Of a stretch of 64,000 bases of DNA, positions 22,938-31,763 are shown piece by piece. The stretch is taken from contig CAZNDB010000002.1 of the NCBI GenBank assembly GCA_964571725.1, positions 310,001 through 374,000 on the forward strand. Reading direction: 5' to 3'. The position numbers and the translations under genes are program-made. A model generated the notes under the pieces. It had not been told where the DNA came from. It saw nothing but the letters and a program-made list of their open reading frames with translations, and made no database searches. Source of the DNA: UBA1369 sp964571725. GTDB taxonomy: Bacteria > Patescibacteriota > Gracilibacteria > UBA1369. The first letter of the stretch is position 1, and each line of letters starts with the position of its first letter.

Positions 22938-24169
22938 TGGCAAGATGGTTGAAATATATCGGGGTCTCCTGGACTGCAATCAAAGAAAATCGCGGGCGGT
23001 CTTTCTTGACCATGTTGGGAATTATCATTGGAGTGGGAGCGGTAGTTTTGATGACTTCGTTGGGGCGCGGGGCTGAATCGTTGATTCTGGGATCGGTTAC
23101 CAGTTTCGGATCTGATTTGATCTATTTTATGCCGGGGTCTCTGGAAGGCGATATCACAAGCGTGGTTACGGCCATGGACAGACTGAAATATCGTGATTAT
23201 CAGAATTTGCGCAAAACGGATTTTCTGTATGATGTTACGCCGATGGTGGTAAATGATTTGTCGTTGGTTTACGGTCAGGAAAATGAAAAAGCCCAGGTTA
23301 TCGGTACGACCAAAGAATATTCCAGTTCCTTCAATTTCTATGCGCAGTCCGGCAGGTTTCTTGAGGACAATGATCTCTCCAGTGCCAACAGGGTGGTGGT
23401 GCTGGGATATAAAGTAGCTGACCGGATGTTTGGTGATCAGAGTCCCCTGAATAAGGAAATTAAAATCAAGGGACAGCCTTTCAGGGTAATCGGCGTAATG
23501 GAGCCGCAGGGAGGAAATGCTTTTGAAAGCTGGGACGATATGGTTTTTGTGCCCCTGACGGCGATGTATACTTATTTGTTTGGCGTGGATTATATTCATG
23601 AGATGGCTGCCAGGGTGAAAGGAGACGTTGATGACGCTATCGTGGAAGCCAGAAACTTATTGCGGCGTTTGCATCGGATAGATAATCCGGAGGACGATCT
23701 TTCCAAAGATGATTTTACAATCATGAGTCAGGCCCAGGCTTTGGGAATTTTTACTTCCGTTTCCAGCGTGCTGACGCTTTTTATCGTATTAATTGCCTCA
23801 ATTTCGCTGCTGGTTGGCGGAATAGGAATTATGAACATCATGTATGTCTCGGTTAATCAGAGAACCCGTGAGGTCGGTTTGAGAAAAGCCGTGGGCGCGA
23901 CCCGCCGCGATATAATGTTACAGTTTTTGGTAGAAGCATCTTCCCTGACTTTATTGGGTGGATTGCTGGGGGTGGTTTTTGGGCTGGGGACTTCTTATTT
24001 ATTGTCTTTGATTATACTGCGTTATCAACCGACCTGGCAGTTTCTGATCAATGAGCAGGCTTTGCTGATTTCGTTAATGGTTTCAATTCTGATCGGAATA
24101 ATTTTTGGCATTTATCCCGCCAGGAAAGCCGCACGGCTGGATCCGATAGAAGCACTGCGCTATGAATAA
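22937..24169 (+). CDS. MacB-like ABC permease, second of two
   Basis: A 410-residue permease, start chosen at 22937 (MARWLKYIGVSWTAIKENRG), where TAATG joins it to the previous stop with a one-base overlap; an upstream start in another register would read through the previous gene. Layout as in its neighbour: SFLTMLGIIIGVGAVVLM, DVTPMVVNDLSLVYGQENE, and the FtsX region SISLLVGGIGIMNIMYVSVNQRTREVGLRKAVGA ending DPIEALRYE (the middle part split here). The two permeases differ through the extracellular domain but share the ends, consistent with an old duplication. It ends the efflux operon. Confidence 0.93.
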   Translation: MARWLKYIGVSWTAIKENRGRSFLTMLGIIIGVGAVVLMTSLGRGAESLILGSVTSFGSDLIYFMPGSLEGDITSVVTAMDRLKYRDYQNLRKTDFLYDVTPMVVNDLSLVYGQENEKAQVIGTTKEYSSSFNFYAQSGRFLEDNDLSSANRVVVLGYKVADRMFGDQSPLNKEIKIKGQPFRVIGVMEPQGGNAFESWDDMVFVPLTAMYTYLFGVDYIHEMAARVKGDVDDAIVEARNLLRRLHRIDNPEDDLSKDDFTIMSQAQALGIFTSVSSVLTLFIVLIASISLLVGGIGIMNIMYVSVNQRTREVGLRKAVGATRRDIMLQFLVEASSLTLLGGLLGVVFGLGTSYLLSLIILRYQPTWQFLINEQALLISLMVSILIGIIFGIYPARKAARLDPIEALRYE

Positions 24170-24237
24170 AAAGTTGCGGACGGGGGCTGTGAGGGGGCGT
24201 TTCGGGCAGGTGCAATGCGTAATAGTCCGGGCGGCTT

Positions 24238-26499
24238 TTATTTATCCGGCGGCAGTGAATAATAATCGTAGAGAAATTCGGCAACCGATTTGAAAAGGTT
24301 ACTGGTGGTAAGGTCGGCCCATTCGCTGCTTCTGGGTCGGTCCAGTTTAGCCAGTACCACGAAGCGCGGGTCGTTAATCGGTCCCATTCCTCCCACGGTG
24401 GCAATAGTGGTACCGGCGCCCGACAGCGGTTTACCGTTTTTGTAAGTTTGGGAGGTTCCGGTCTTGGCGGCTACGTAGTATTTGTCCATGCGGTTATTGC
24501 TGGAAACTCCGTCTTCCACGGCGCCTACCATCAAGCCGATCATGGTTTTGGCGGTGTCGGAGGAAATGATTTGTCCCAGTACCTGCGGTTCTGTTTTAAT
24601 CCATACTCCGGGTGATTTTTCCACGCTGTCGACAATATAGGGCTGCATCATTACGCCGTTGTTGGCAATGGCCGAAAGGGCGCTGGCCATCTGCAGGGGA
24701 GTGACCGTGATACCCTGCCCGAAGCCGTGGGTTACCAGTTCGGAGTCGGCCCACTGGCCGTAGTGGGGGATTTTACCGGGATGTTCATTGTCGAATTCTA
24801 TTTCGGTTCTTTCCCCGAAACCGAAACGTTTCATATAATTATAAAAAAGGTTGCGGCCGATCTTTTGCGCTACCCAACCCATACCGGTATTGCAGGACTG
24901 GGCGAAAGATTTGGCCATGTTGATGCGTCCGGTACATTTGGCGGAAACGTTTTTGATTTCATACTCATCCACTTTGAGTGATCCGCTGTCATTGATGGTG
25001 GTGGAGGGAGTGACGTCGCCGTCGTCAATAGCCGTGGCCATGGTGATTACTTTAAAAACCGAACCCGGCTCATAGGGCTCGCCAACGATTTTGTTCTGGT
25101 AGGCTTCCGGACCGATGTTATTTTTATAGTGCTCATAGATTGTGGTTCCGTCGGCCAGCTGTTTTTTAAAAATCATCAGGCGGTCCTGCGCGGCCACGTT
25201 TCGGTACAGCCAGAAAACGTTCTCCTGGTCTTTGACCGGGACCAGATCTTTGATCTGCTGCTCGGTTAATTTTATTTCTTCGGTTTCGTAAACCGTTCCG
25301 TAATCGTTGGGATCGAAACTGGGGTAGTGGGCCATGGCAATGATGCGGCCGGTTTTGGGATCCATTACGATGACCTGTCCGGAGTCAGCCCGGTAATCTT
25401 CCACTGCTCTTTTTAATTTTGCTTCCACGGCCATTTGTACGGCGCGGTCGATGGTCAAAACAATGTTTTTCCCGTCCTCGGCCGGCTGAATCAGGGTGTC
25501 TCCGACGGTAATCAGACGTCCGATGGAGTCTTTCTGGGTTTGAAAAACGCCTTTAACACCTTTCAATTCGGTGTTGAATTTGGTTTCAATGCCGTAACTT
25601 CCCTCGCCGGCGGGAGTGACAAATCCCAGCACATTGGCCGCCAGCTGGGCTTCGGGATAATAACGGTAATATTCTTCTTTCAGTCCCAGTCCCGTAAAAC
25701 TTTGTGATTCATCCTGTCCGATAATCTCTTTAATTTTTGAGGAGACCTCCGGAGATAATTTCCTTTTCAGAATTACGTAACGGTTTAGTCCCCGCAAAAC
25801 GGTTTCCAACTGCATGGGAGGGGTTTCCAGGATGGTCCCGAGCTCCTGGGCGACGATTTTAATATTGGTGATTTGAGGAGGGTAGGCTTTGAGTTCCTGA
25901 TTTTCCGTTACTTCCACACCGGGCAAATTCAGCTTTTTGATGGCGTCGGCCTGGGGAGGAGTAATTTCATTGCTCAATATAATGACCGGGCGGACATCGG
26001 AACTGATTTTTTCCAGGAGATCGTTGTAAAAATTCTGATAAAGCTCGTCGTCGGTATAGGGTTTTACGGCTTCCAGTTCTTCAGCGGTTTTAGCCCGCAA
26101 GATGCCTGTTTTGACCCGTTCTTCGTCAAGTTTGCGGGCTTCCGTCAAATCGTAAATCAGCGGGACAACCCGGTCGGCTACCAGTTTCTTGTTTTTGATC
26201 AGGGTTGGATCGGCAAACAGCAGGTCCAGCGTTGAATTGGTCGCGACGCGGACGTTTTCCCCGGAGGCGTAGTCCTTAATATATATCTCACCGCGGTGGG
26301 CGGGGAGTTCGTTATATCCATAGTGCTCGCGGGCGGCGATGCCGGCATAATATCCGCCGGCCAAAACCTGCAGATAGAAGAGACGGGCAATGATTATGGT
26401 GGTCAACAAGCATACAAAAATCAGGAATACCAGATTCCTGTCCAGCTCTAAATGCTGGAATAATTTGCGGAGCGCCGATCTGTTGCCATGATAGGTCAT
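24238..26499 (-). CDS. penicillin-binding protein (FtsI/PBP2-type transpeptidase)
   Basis: A 753-residue class B PBP. The start at 26499 (MTYHGNRSALRKLFQH) leaves a short cytoplasmic tail before the membrane helix (LVFLIFVCLLTTIIIARLFYLQVL, about 24-47, split by the usual FYLQ motif). The catalytic domain has SVFK (Ser480), SCN (535) and KTGTS (679) in order. It cross-links peptidoglycan during septation or elongation. The N-terminal region has the RGEIYIKDY strand of PBP dimerisation domains. It is convergent with the efflux operon and divergent from the M16 peptidase gene. Confidence 0.92.
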   Translation of the reverse strand: MTYHGNRSALRKLFQHLELDRNLVFLIFVCLLTTIIIARLFYLQVLAGGYYAGIAAREHYGYNELPAHRGEIYIKDYASGENVRVATNSTLDLLFADPTLIKNKKLVADRVVPLIYDLTEARKLDEERVKTGILRAKTAEELEAVKPYTDDELYQNFYNDLLEKISSDVRPVIILSNEITPPQADAIKKLNLPGVEVTENQELKAYPPQITNIKIVAQELGTILETPPMQLETVLRGLNRYVILKRKLSPEVSSKIKEIIGQDESQSFTGLGLKEEYYRYYPEAQLAANVLGFVTPAGEGSYGIETKFNTELKGVKGVFQTQKDSIGRLITVGDTLIQPAEDGKNIVLTIDRAVQMAVEAKLKRAVEDYRADSGQVIVMDPKTGRIIAMAHYPSFDPNDYGTVYETEEIKLTEQQIKDLVPVKDQENVFWLYRNVAAQDRLMIFKKQLADGTTIYEHYKNNIGPEAYQNKIVGEPYEPGSVFKVITMATAIDDGDVTPSTTINDSGSLKVDEYEIKNVSAKCTGRINMAKSFAQSCNTGMGWVAQKIGRNLFYNYMKRFGFGERTEIEFDNEHPGKIPHYGQWADSELVTHGFGQGITVTPLQMASALSAIANNGVMMQPYIVDSVEKSPGVWIKTEPQVLGQIISSDTAKTMIGLMVGAVEDGVSSNNRMDKYYVAAKTGTSQTYKNGKPLSGAGTTIATVGGMGPINDPRFVVLAKLDRPRSSEWADLTTSNLFKSVAEFLYDYYSLPPDK

Positions 26500-26602
26500 G
26501 CTTGGTTTAACCTTGGAGCGGGGAAAGATTTGAGATATTATCTTAGCGCTTTTAGCGTTCCCGGGCAAGACCCGGCCTAATCACTATAAGAGTATAAAAA
26601 AT

Positions 26603-27874
26603 ATGGTCAAGAAGACAAATCTGCGAAACGGTTTAAGATTGGTGACCAAATTCCTGCCCAATACCAAATCCGTCACGGTGTTGATTCTGGTGGGGGCCGG
26701 TTCCCGTTATGAAACCAAAGAAATTAACGGTATTTCACATTTTCTGGAGCACATGTTTTTCAAGGGAGCCAAGAAATATAAAAACACCAAGGAAGTATCG
26801 GGCGCCATTGACGCGGTGGGCGGGGATTTCAACGCTTTTACCGGCAAAGAATATGCCGGTTATTATGTCAAAGTGGCTTCTGAGAAGCTGGAGATCGCGC
26901 TGGACGTGCTGTCCGACATGCTTTTAAATTCCCGTTTTGATCCCAAGGAAATTAACAAGGAGAGAGGCGTGATTCTGGAGGAATACAATATGTTTCAGGA
27001 CACGCCGATGTATCAGAGCGGCTGGGATTTTGAAAAGCTGATTTTTGGCGATCAGCCGCTGGGCTGGGATCAGGTTGGTACCAAGGAATTGATCAATTCG
27101 GTTAAACAAAAACAGTTTTTGACCTATCTGCAGGATTTATACACTTCCGACAATACCGTGATCGCGGTAGCCGGCTGTTTCAAGGATAAAGAATTGCGGG
27201 AAAAAGTGGAAAAAAAGTTTGTGTTTCCCAAAAATCGCCTGAAAAAAGCACATTCTTTCCGCAAATATACAGCAAAAGCCGGAGGAGAAAGGGTTTTACT
27301 CAGAAACAAAAAGACCGAACAGGCCCATCTGGTGATCGGTTTTCCGGGTTATGCCGAAGACGCGAAGGAGCATTATGCCGCGAGACTATTGTCAATTATT
27401 TTGGGCGGCAACATGAGTTCCAGGATGTTTTTATCGGTGCGCGAAGCACAGGGATTGGCCTACTATATCAATACCACTACCGATGAATATAATGACGCCG
27501 GTACTTTTACCACCAATGCCGGGGTGACGGTGGAAAAAGTTGATCAGGCCATTATTTCCATCAATAAAGAATACGCCAAAGCGGTAGCCAGGGGCGTCAC
27601 TGTGCTGGAGCTGAAAAAGGCCAAAGCTTTTTTGAAGGGGAAAATCATTTTGAGACTGGAGGATTCCGAAGAGTATTCACATCTGATTGGCAAGTATGAA
27701 TTGTTGCAGAAAAAGCAGGTTGGTCTGGAAGAAATTATGAAAAAAATCGATAAAGTTACTTTGTCGCAGGTCAACGCGGTGGCCAAAGACCTGTTCAAAC
27801 CGGAACTGCTCCGGATGGCTATCATTGGCCCTTATGAAGATAAGGCCCGTTTTGAAAAACTATTAAAATTCTAA
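26603..27874 (+). CDS. M16-family zinc metallopeptidase
   Basis: A 423-residue insulinase/PqqL-type peptidase. The inverted zinc motif HFLEH (His46, Glu49, His50) and the downstream glutamate in RGVILEEYNMF are present. The C-terminal half is the second M16 domain with the MSSRMFLSVREAQGLAYYINT region (R and Y substrate-binding residues). Single-unit M16 peptidases of this size act as dimers and degrade short peptides. It is followed after 1 bp by pyrD, so the two are probably co-transcribed. Confidence 0.93.
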   Translation: MVKKTNLRNGLRLVTKFLPNTKSVTVLILVGAGSRYETKEINGISHFLEHMFFKGAKKYKNTKEVSGAIDAVGGDFNAFTGKEYAGYYVKVASEKLEIALDVLSDMLLNSRFDPKEINKERGVILEEYNMFQDTPMYQSGWDFEKLIFGDQPLGWDQVGTKELINSVKQKQFLTYLQDLYTSDNTVIAVAGCFKDKELREKVEKKFVFPKNRLKKAHSFRKYTAKAGGERVLLRNKKTEQAHLVIGFPGYAEDAKEHYAARLLSIILGGNMSSRMFLSVREAQGLAYYINTTTDEYNDAGTFTTNAGVTVEKVDQAIISINKEYAKAVARGVTVLELKKAKAFLKGKIILRLEDSEEYSHLIGKYELLQKKQVGLEEIMKKIDKVTLSQVNAVAKDLFKPELLRMAIIGPYEDKARFEKLLKF

Positions 27875-27875
27875 A

Positions 27876-29042
27876 ATGATCAAAGAAATTTCCCGGGCGC
27901 GAGACGCCTTTATCGCTTTTTGTTACAAACACCTTTTAAAACCGATATTTTTCCGCATGGATCCGGAAAAAATTCACGACCGGATGGTCAAAACCGGAAA
28001 GCTGCTGGGAGTAACCGCTCCCGGGAGATGGCTGATACGGGTGATGTTTTATTCGCACAGTCCGTTGTTGCGGCAGAAAGTCGCGGGACTGGATTTTGTC
28101 AGCCCGGTAGGTCTGGCGGCGGGTTTTGATAAAAATATTGAATTGCCGATGGTACTTTCCAACCTGGGATTCGGGTTTGCCGAGTTTGGATCCGTAACGG
28201 GTGAGCCCTGTGAGGGAAATCCCAAACCGAGGTTATGGAGACTGAAACGATCCGAGTCGCTGGTGGTTTATTATGGACTGAAAAACAATGGAGCGGAGGT
28301 GCTTTCCAAACAATTGAAAAAATTGAAAGCCAAAGCTCATCGTACCAAAACCGGTAAACATTTTATCTACGGAGTAAGCGTGGCCAAGACCAATTCCAGT
28401 TCAACCGTGGACCGAAAAGCGGGGATTGCCGACTATCACAAGGCCTATGAATTAATGCGTGATGCGGCTGATTACATTACCGTGAACATCAGCTGTCCCA
28501 ATGCTTTTGGCGGTGAACCGTTCACGGATAAGGAGAGCCTGGAGCTGCTTTTAAGTGATCTGGATCATTTGTATGTATCTGGTAAACCGGTGTTTGTGAA
28601 GTTTTCGCCCGACCTGGGTAAAAATGTAATTGATGAATTGCTGGAGGTGTGCGACCGGCACAAGGTGGACGGATTTGTTCTTACTAATCTGACCAAGAAG
28701 AGGGAGAATCACAAAATTGTGGATAAAGAAGTGCCGGAAAAAGGCGGGATCAGCGGGAAAGTGGTCAAACATCTCTCGGACGATCTGATTGCCCATATTT
28801 ATAAGAAAACTGGAGGCAAAAAAGTGATTATCGGGGTGGGTGGAGTGTTTACCGCTGAAGACGCCTATTCCAAAATCAGACTGGGGGCCAATCTGGTGCA
28901 GCTGATTACCGGCATGATTTTTGTGGGCCCGTCTGCCATAAGTGAGATCAATTTGGGTTTGGAGAGGCTCTTGAAACGCGACGGATTCAAACATATTTCC
29001 GAAGCCGTGGGGGTGGATGTGAAGGGCGTGGATGCCAAATAA
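27876..29042 (+). CDS. pyrD: dihydroorotate dehydrogenase (class 2 fold, PyrD)
   Basis: A 388-residue FMN enzyme for the fourth step of pyrimidine synthesis. The class 2 hallmarks are the N-terminal helical region (LLKPIFFRMDPEKIHDRM), the PVGLAAGFDKN segment and FGFAEFGSVTG. In class 2 enzymes the catalytic base is Ser within NxSSPN; here the motif is NISCPNAFGG, placing a Cys as in class 1 enzymes. Class 2 enzymes normally use quinone, so the electron acceptor here is uncertain. It follows the M16 peptidase by 1 bp and ends with the FMN phosphate-binding GVGGVFTAEDAYSKI. Confidence 0.92.
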   Translation: MIKEISRARDAFIAFCYKHLLKPIFFRMDPEKIHDRMVKTGKLLGVTAPGRWLIRVMFYSHSPLLRQKVAGLDFVSPVGLAAGFDKNIELPMVLSNLGFGFAEFGSVTGEPCEGNPKPRLWRLKRSESLVVYYGLKNNGAEVLSKQLKKLKAKAHRTKTGKHFIYGVSVAKTNSSSTVDRKAGIADYHKAYELMRDAADYITVNISCPNAFGGEPFTDKESLELLLSDLDHLYVSGKPVFVKFSPDLGKNVIDELLEVCDRHKVDGFVLTNLTKKRENHKIVDKEVPEKGGISGKVVKHLSDDLIAHIYKKTGGKKVIIGVGGVFTAEDAYSKIRLGANLVQLITGMIFVGPSAISEINLGLERLLKRDGFKHISEAVGVDVKGVDAK

Positions 29043-29071
29043 AAACCGGCATTACATTGGGGATAATTTCC

Positions 29072-29104
29072 AAAGGTGACAATTATTCACCTTTCTATTA
29101 TAAT
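29072..29104 (+). promoter_or_regulatory. ndk promoter with overlapping dyad
   Basis: GTGACA (29076-29081), 17-bp spacer, TATAAT (29099-29104): an almost perfect sigma-70 promoter. An 8-bp inverted repeat AAAGGTGA / TCACCTTT (29072-29079, 29087-29094) covers the -35 and spacer, and TTCGCGCGAA (29104-29113) lies at the start site. It also fixes the ndk start downstream at 29141. Confidence 0.7.
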
Positions 29105-29140
29105 TCGCGCGAAATTTATTTTTTAACGCGAAAGAAAACT

Positions 29141-29632
29141 ATGCCAATGAATTTTGCCGGAATACGTGAAAAAACTCTGATTTTAATCAAACCTGACGGG
29201 ATTCAGAGAGGGTTGGTTGGAGAAGTTTTGAAAAGATTTGAAAGAAAAGGTCTGAAGATTGTCGGAGTTAAAATGATGACCCTGGATGAGGCTTTGTTGC
29301 GCGAACATTACGCGCACATTGCTGATAAACCGTTTTTTCCGGGCGTAAGTCACTTTATGAGAAAGTCCCCGGTTATTGCCGTTTGTCTGGAGGGTCTGGA
29401 AGTGATTTCCGCAGTCCGAAAAATTGTCGGGATAACCAAAGCCAGAGATGCCGAAGCCGGTTCAATCCGCGGTGACTTTGCCATGAGCCTGACCTGCAAT
29501 GTGGTACACGCTTCCGATTCCGTCGAAACCGCCATGAAAGAAGTTCCCCGGTTTTTCAAGGAAGATGAAATACTGGTTTACGACAAGAGTGAATACGAAA
29601 ACGTTTATCTGGAAGAAGAAAGAGGAGCCTAA
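29141..29632 (+). CDS. ndk: nucleoside diphosphate kinase
   Basis: A 163-residue NDP kinase, which moves the terminal phosphate from ATP to other nucleoside diphosphates. KTLILIKPDGIQRGLVGEV opens the fold; the active-site histidine is His123 in NVVHASDS; the GSIRGDFA nucleotide-binding loop precedes it. The start at 29141 (MPMNFAGIREKTL) follows the promoter at 29076-29104; an in-frame upstream ATG would read through the promoter itself. The family is usually 140-150 residues, so the 20-residue C-terminal addition (about 143-163) is mildly unusual. Confidence 0.95.
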   Translation: MPMNFAGIREKTLILIKPDGIQRGLVGEVLKRFERKGLKIVGVKMMTLDEALLREHYAHIADKPFFPGVSHFMRKSPVIAVCLEGLEVISAVRKIVGITKARDAEAGSIRGDFAMSLTCNVVHASDSVETAMKEVPRFFKEDEILVYDKSEYENVYLEEERGA

Positions 29633-29651
29633 TCTATTATAGGGGAGATGT

Positions 29652-29688
29652 GCCGCCCTGTCTGATCTGAAATGATAGACAGGGCGGC
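29652..29688 (-). terminator. strong hairpin after the orphan GC-rich gene
   Basis: A perfect 12-bp inverted repeat, GCCGCCCTGTCT / AGACAGGGCGGC, with a 13-nt loop. There is no T tract on either side, so it is a hairpin of terminator strength but not a standard intrinsic terminator. It lies 10 bp beyond the stop of the gene at 29699. Confidence 0.6.
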
Positions 29689-29698
29689 GTGGACGCCA

Positions 29699-30259
29699 TC
29701 AGCTGGCCAGGAGACAGGATGGAACCTGGTCGGTCTGGGCAGTGGAAGTGGCGGACTCAGGCAGGCGGATTTCGCGGGGCAGGGAGGAGAGGCAGAGAAT
29801 GTGAGCGTCAATCAACTCGCGTCCTGCCATCACCAGAAGGTCTTCGGCGACGTCGTAGGTGAGTCCGCCGAGATCGAACTGTCTCAGGAGATGCCGGTCA
29901 AGGCGTCCCATTTGTTCGATGCGGACATTGAGCGCCGGTTCGTAGCTGGGGTTCATTCTGGACCAGGCGGCAATCCCGTGGAGTACCGAGTGCATACGGT
30001 CGTACTCAACCAGGATTCGGCGGTGATCTTCGTGAGGTTGCCAGATCTTGCGATCCTTGAGTTCGACGTTGTACATGCCCAGCATCATCTCCAACCGCTT
30101 GTGGCCTTCCTGGATCAGCAGGGTGAAGACCTTCTGGTTGGGGATATGTGAGGCAAGTTGTCGCATCAGGCAATGCTCGGGGGCCGGGCGTTTTCCGGCG
30201 CGCAGGTAGTCTCCGAAGAGCTGCAAAGTTGCAAGCATGTCGTTGGGGTTGTTTACCAT
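29699..30259 (-). CDS. orphan protein in a GC-rich patch, unknown function
   Basis: A 186-residue soluble protein, unrecognised. It is helical and charged, with no signal peptide: LATLQLFGDYLRAGKRPAPE, then NVELKDRKIWQPHEDHRRIL, and a run of His/Arg/Asp. Two His-rich stretches (HEDHRR, HCLMRQ) hint at metal or nucleotide contact, unproven. Its codons end in G or C far more often than neighbours, and it has a strong Shine-Dalgarno site GGAGG 6 nt before the ATG, unlike other genes here. Both facts suggest recent transfer. Upstream, 30260-30430 holds no other gene I can see. Confidence 0.6.
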   Translation of the reverse strand: MVNNPNDMLATLQLFGDYLRAGKRPAPEHCLMRQLASHIPNQKVFTLLIQEGHKRLEMMLGMYNVELKDRKIWQPHEDHRRILVEYDRMHSVLHGIAAWSRMNPSYEPALNVRIEQMGRLDRHLLRQFDLGGLTYDVAEDLLVMAGRELIDAHILCLSSLPREIRLPESATSTAQTDQVPSCLLAS

Positions 30260-30430
30260 CTATTCCCTCCTTTTCGCTATGAGGCCTGTTTGTATCTAAG
30301 ATCGCTCGTTAATCACTGTTTAAGCAAGATTATGAGCAGGTCGTGATTTTAGCGTTTTTTGACGATATGTCAAAGAGAAGATGACAGGTTGTCTGAAGCT
30401 GTCAGCCAATATGTCTTTATGGGTAATCGG

Positions 30431-31717
30431 TTAAACCGATTCGCCGGCGAGCGCGCCGGTGGCCCAGCTGGCCTGCAGATTGAAACCTCCGGTGAAGCCG
30501 TCGATGTCCAGCAGCTCGCCGGCGAAGAAAAGGCCGCGGCGGAGCCGCGATTCCATGGTTTTCGGGTCGACTTCGCTGGTATCAACGCCCCCGGCGGTTA
30601 CAAACTCCTCGCCGCCGCCGCGGCCAATCACGGTCAGGGGGAGGTTTTTCAAAAGTTCCACGATTTTCTGTCTGATTGCTTTAGGAAGATTGGCAGCATT
30701 AACGTGATCGAAGTTCTTGTCGGGGAAAACAGGTGAAAGCAGGTAATTGACCATTTGATTAGCCAGCGAATGACGCACGAAAAGGGCGATCAGATTAGTA
30801 ATTTTTTTATTGGGATTGCCCTGAATTTTTTCATCCAGTTGCGCGGACAATTTTTCGGAGGTCGTTTTTGGAAATAAATCCAGATAGAGACCGGCGGGAT
30901 GTTCCGGGCTAAGCGTTTCAAAGGCAATCAGGCTGGAAAGTGCGAAAATTGCCGGGCCGCTGAGTCCCTGATGGGTGAACAGAAATGCTCCGTCGCGCTG
31001 ATAGTTGTTGTTGGGCAATTTTATGGTGATCCGGGCTTCCTGGAAGGCCAGGCCGGATAGTGAATGAGCCCATTCTTCAGCGGTTTTCAGGGAGGCCAGC
31101 GAGGGGGCAAGGCTGGTAATGCGGTGGCCCATCTTTTGCGCGAAGCTGTAGCCGTCACCGGTTGAACCGGTATGCCGGTAGGCGTTGCCTCCGGTGGTCA
31201 GAATCAGACGGTCAACCTGGAGGGCCGGATGATCGGCAAATTTTAATTCAAAATTGTAGTCCGCGGGACTCTCCACTCCGGTCAGGGTGTGATCAAATTT
31301 AAATTCGACTTTCAGATCTTTCAGGGCCTGGACAAGCGCGTTAACCGGTTCTTTGCTGTCGTCGGACACGGGAAAAACCCGTTGGTCAGCTTCAATTTTC
31401 AGGGCAACTCCCTGTGATTCAAACCAGTCCATTACCGCCTGGGGAGGGAAATTTTCCATGGCCGTGCGCAGAAATCCGGCACCGCGGGGATAGTTTTTCA
31501 GTACTTCCCGCGTGTCGGTGATGCCGGTGGTCACATTACAGCGGCCGCCGCCGGACAGCAGGACTTTGGTGCCGAGACAGGTGTTTTTTTCAAATAGAAC
31601 TACCCGGTCGTCAGGATGATGGAGTTTGGCGAAATAAGCTGCCATCAGACCGGCCGCGCCGCCGCCGATGATGGCGATGGTGAGGGGATTGGATTGATTG
31701 GCGTGGTCCGGGGACAT
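30431..31717 (-). CDS. HI0933-family flavoprotein (COG2081)
   Basis: A 428-residue FAD-binding oxidoreductase. The dinucleotide-binding Rossmann motif is IIGGGAAGLMAA (residues 15-26) and the family signature LLSGGGRCNVT follows (53-63). The rest has the insertion domain (VFPVSDDSKEPVNA... ) and the C-terminal ends in AGELLDIDGFTGGFNLQASWATG, the conserved FAD-closing region. Members reduce diverse substrates; no specific one is established here. Its stop codon lies within a palindrome AATCGGTT-A-AACCGATT (30425-30441). Confidence 0.93.
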   Translation of the reverse strand: MSPDHANQSNPLTIAIIGGGAAGLMAAYFAKLHHPDDRVVLFEKNTCLGTKVLLSGGGRCNVTTGITDTREVLKNYPRGAGFLRTAMENFPPQAVMDWFESQGVALKIEADQRVFPVSDDSKEPVNALVQALKDLKVEFKFDHTLTGVESPADYNFELKFADHPALQVDRLILTTGGNAYRHTGSTGDGYSFAQKMGHRITSLAPSLASLKTAEEWAHSLSGLAFQEARITIKLPNNNYQRDGAFLFTHQGLSGPAIFALSSLIAFETLSPEHPAGLYLDLFPKTTSEKLSAQLDEKIQGNPNKKITNLIALFVRHSLANQMVNYLLSPVFPDKNFDHVNAANLPKAIRQKIVELLKNLPLTVIGRGGGEEFVTAGGVDTSEVDPKTMESRLRRGLFFAGELLDIDGFTGGFNLQASWATGALAGESV

Positions 31718-31763
31718 CGGGTTTGGTTGTTAAGGTATCTGGATCCGGGTTGCCGAAAGCGGT

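Noticed and set aside
26500..26568. A longer start for the penicillin-binding protein
   Set aside because: The extra 23 codons look like translated intergenic sequence, and the family needs only a short cytoplasmic tail before the membrane helix. It cannot be fully excluded.
29672..30151. A 159-codon plus-strand frame antisense to the orphan gene at 29699
   Set aside because: No ribosome site or domain; the minus-strand gene has a strong Shine-Dalgarno site and better codon pattern.
30425..30441. The 17-bp palindrome at the end of the flavoprotein gene as a terminator
   Set aside because: The centre is one base, so no hairpin loop can form well in RNA, and there is no T tract. It may be chance or a protein site.
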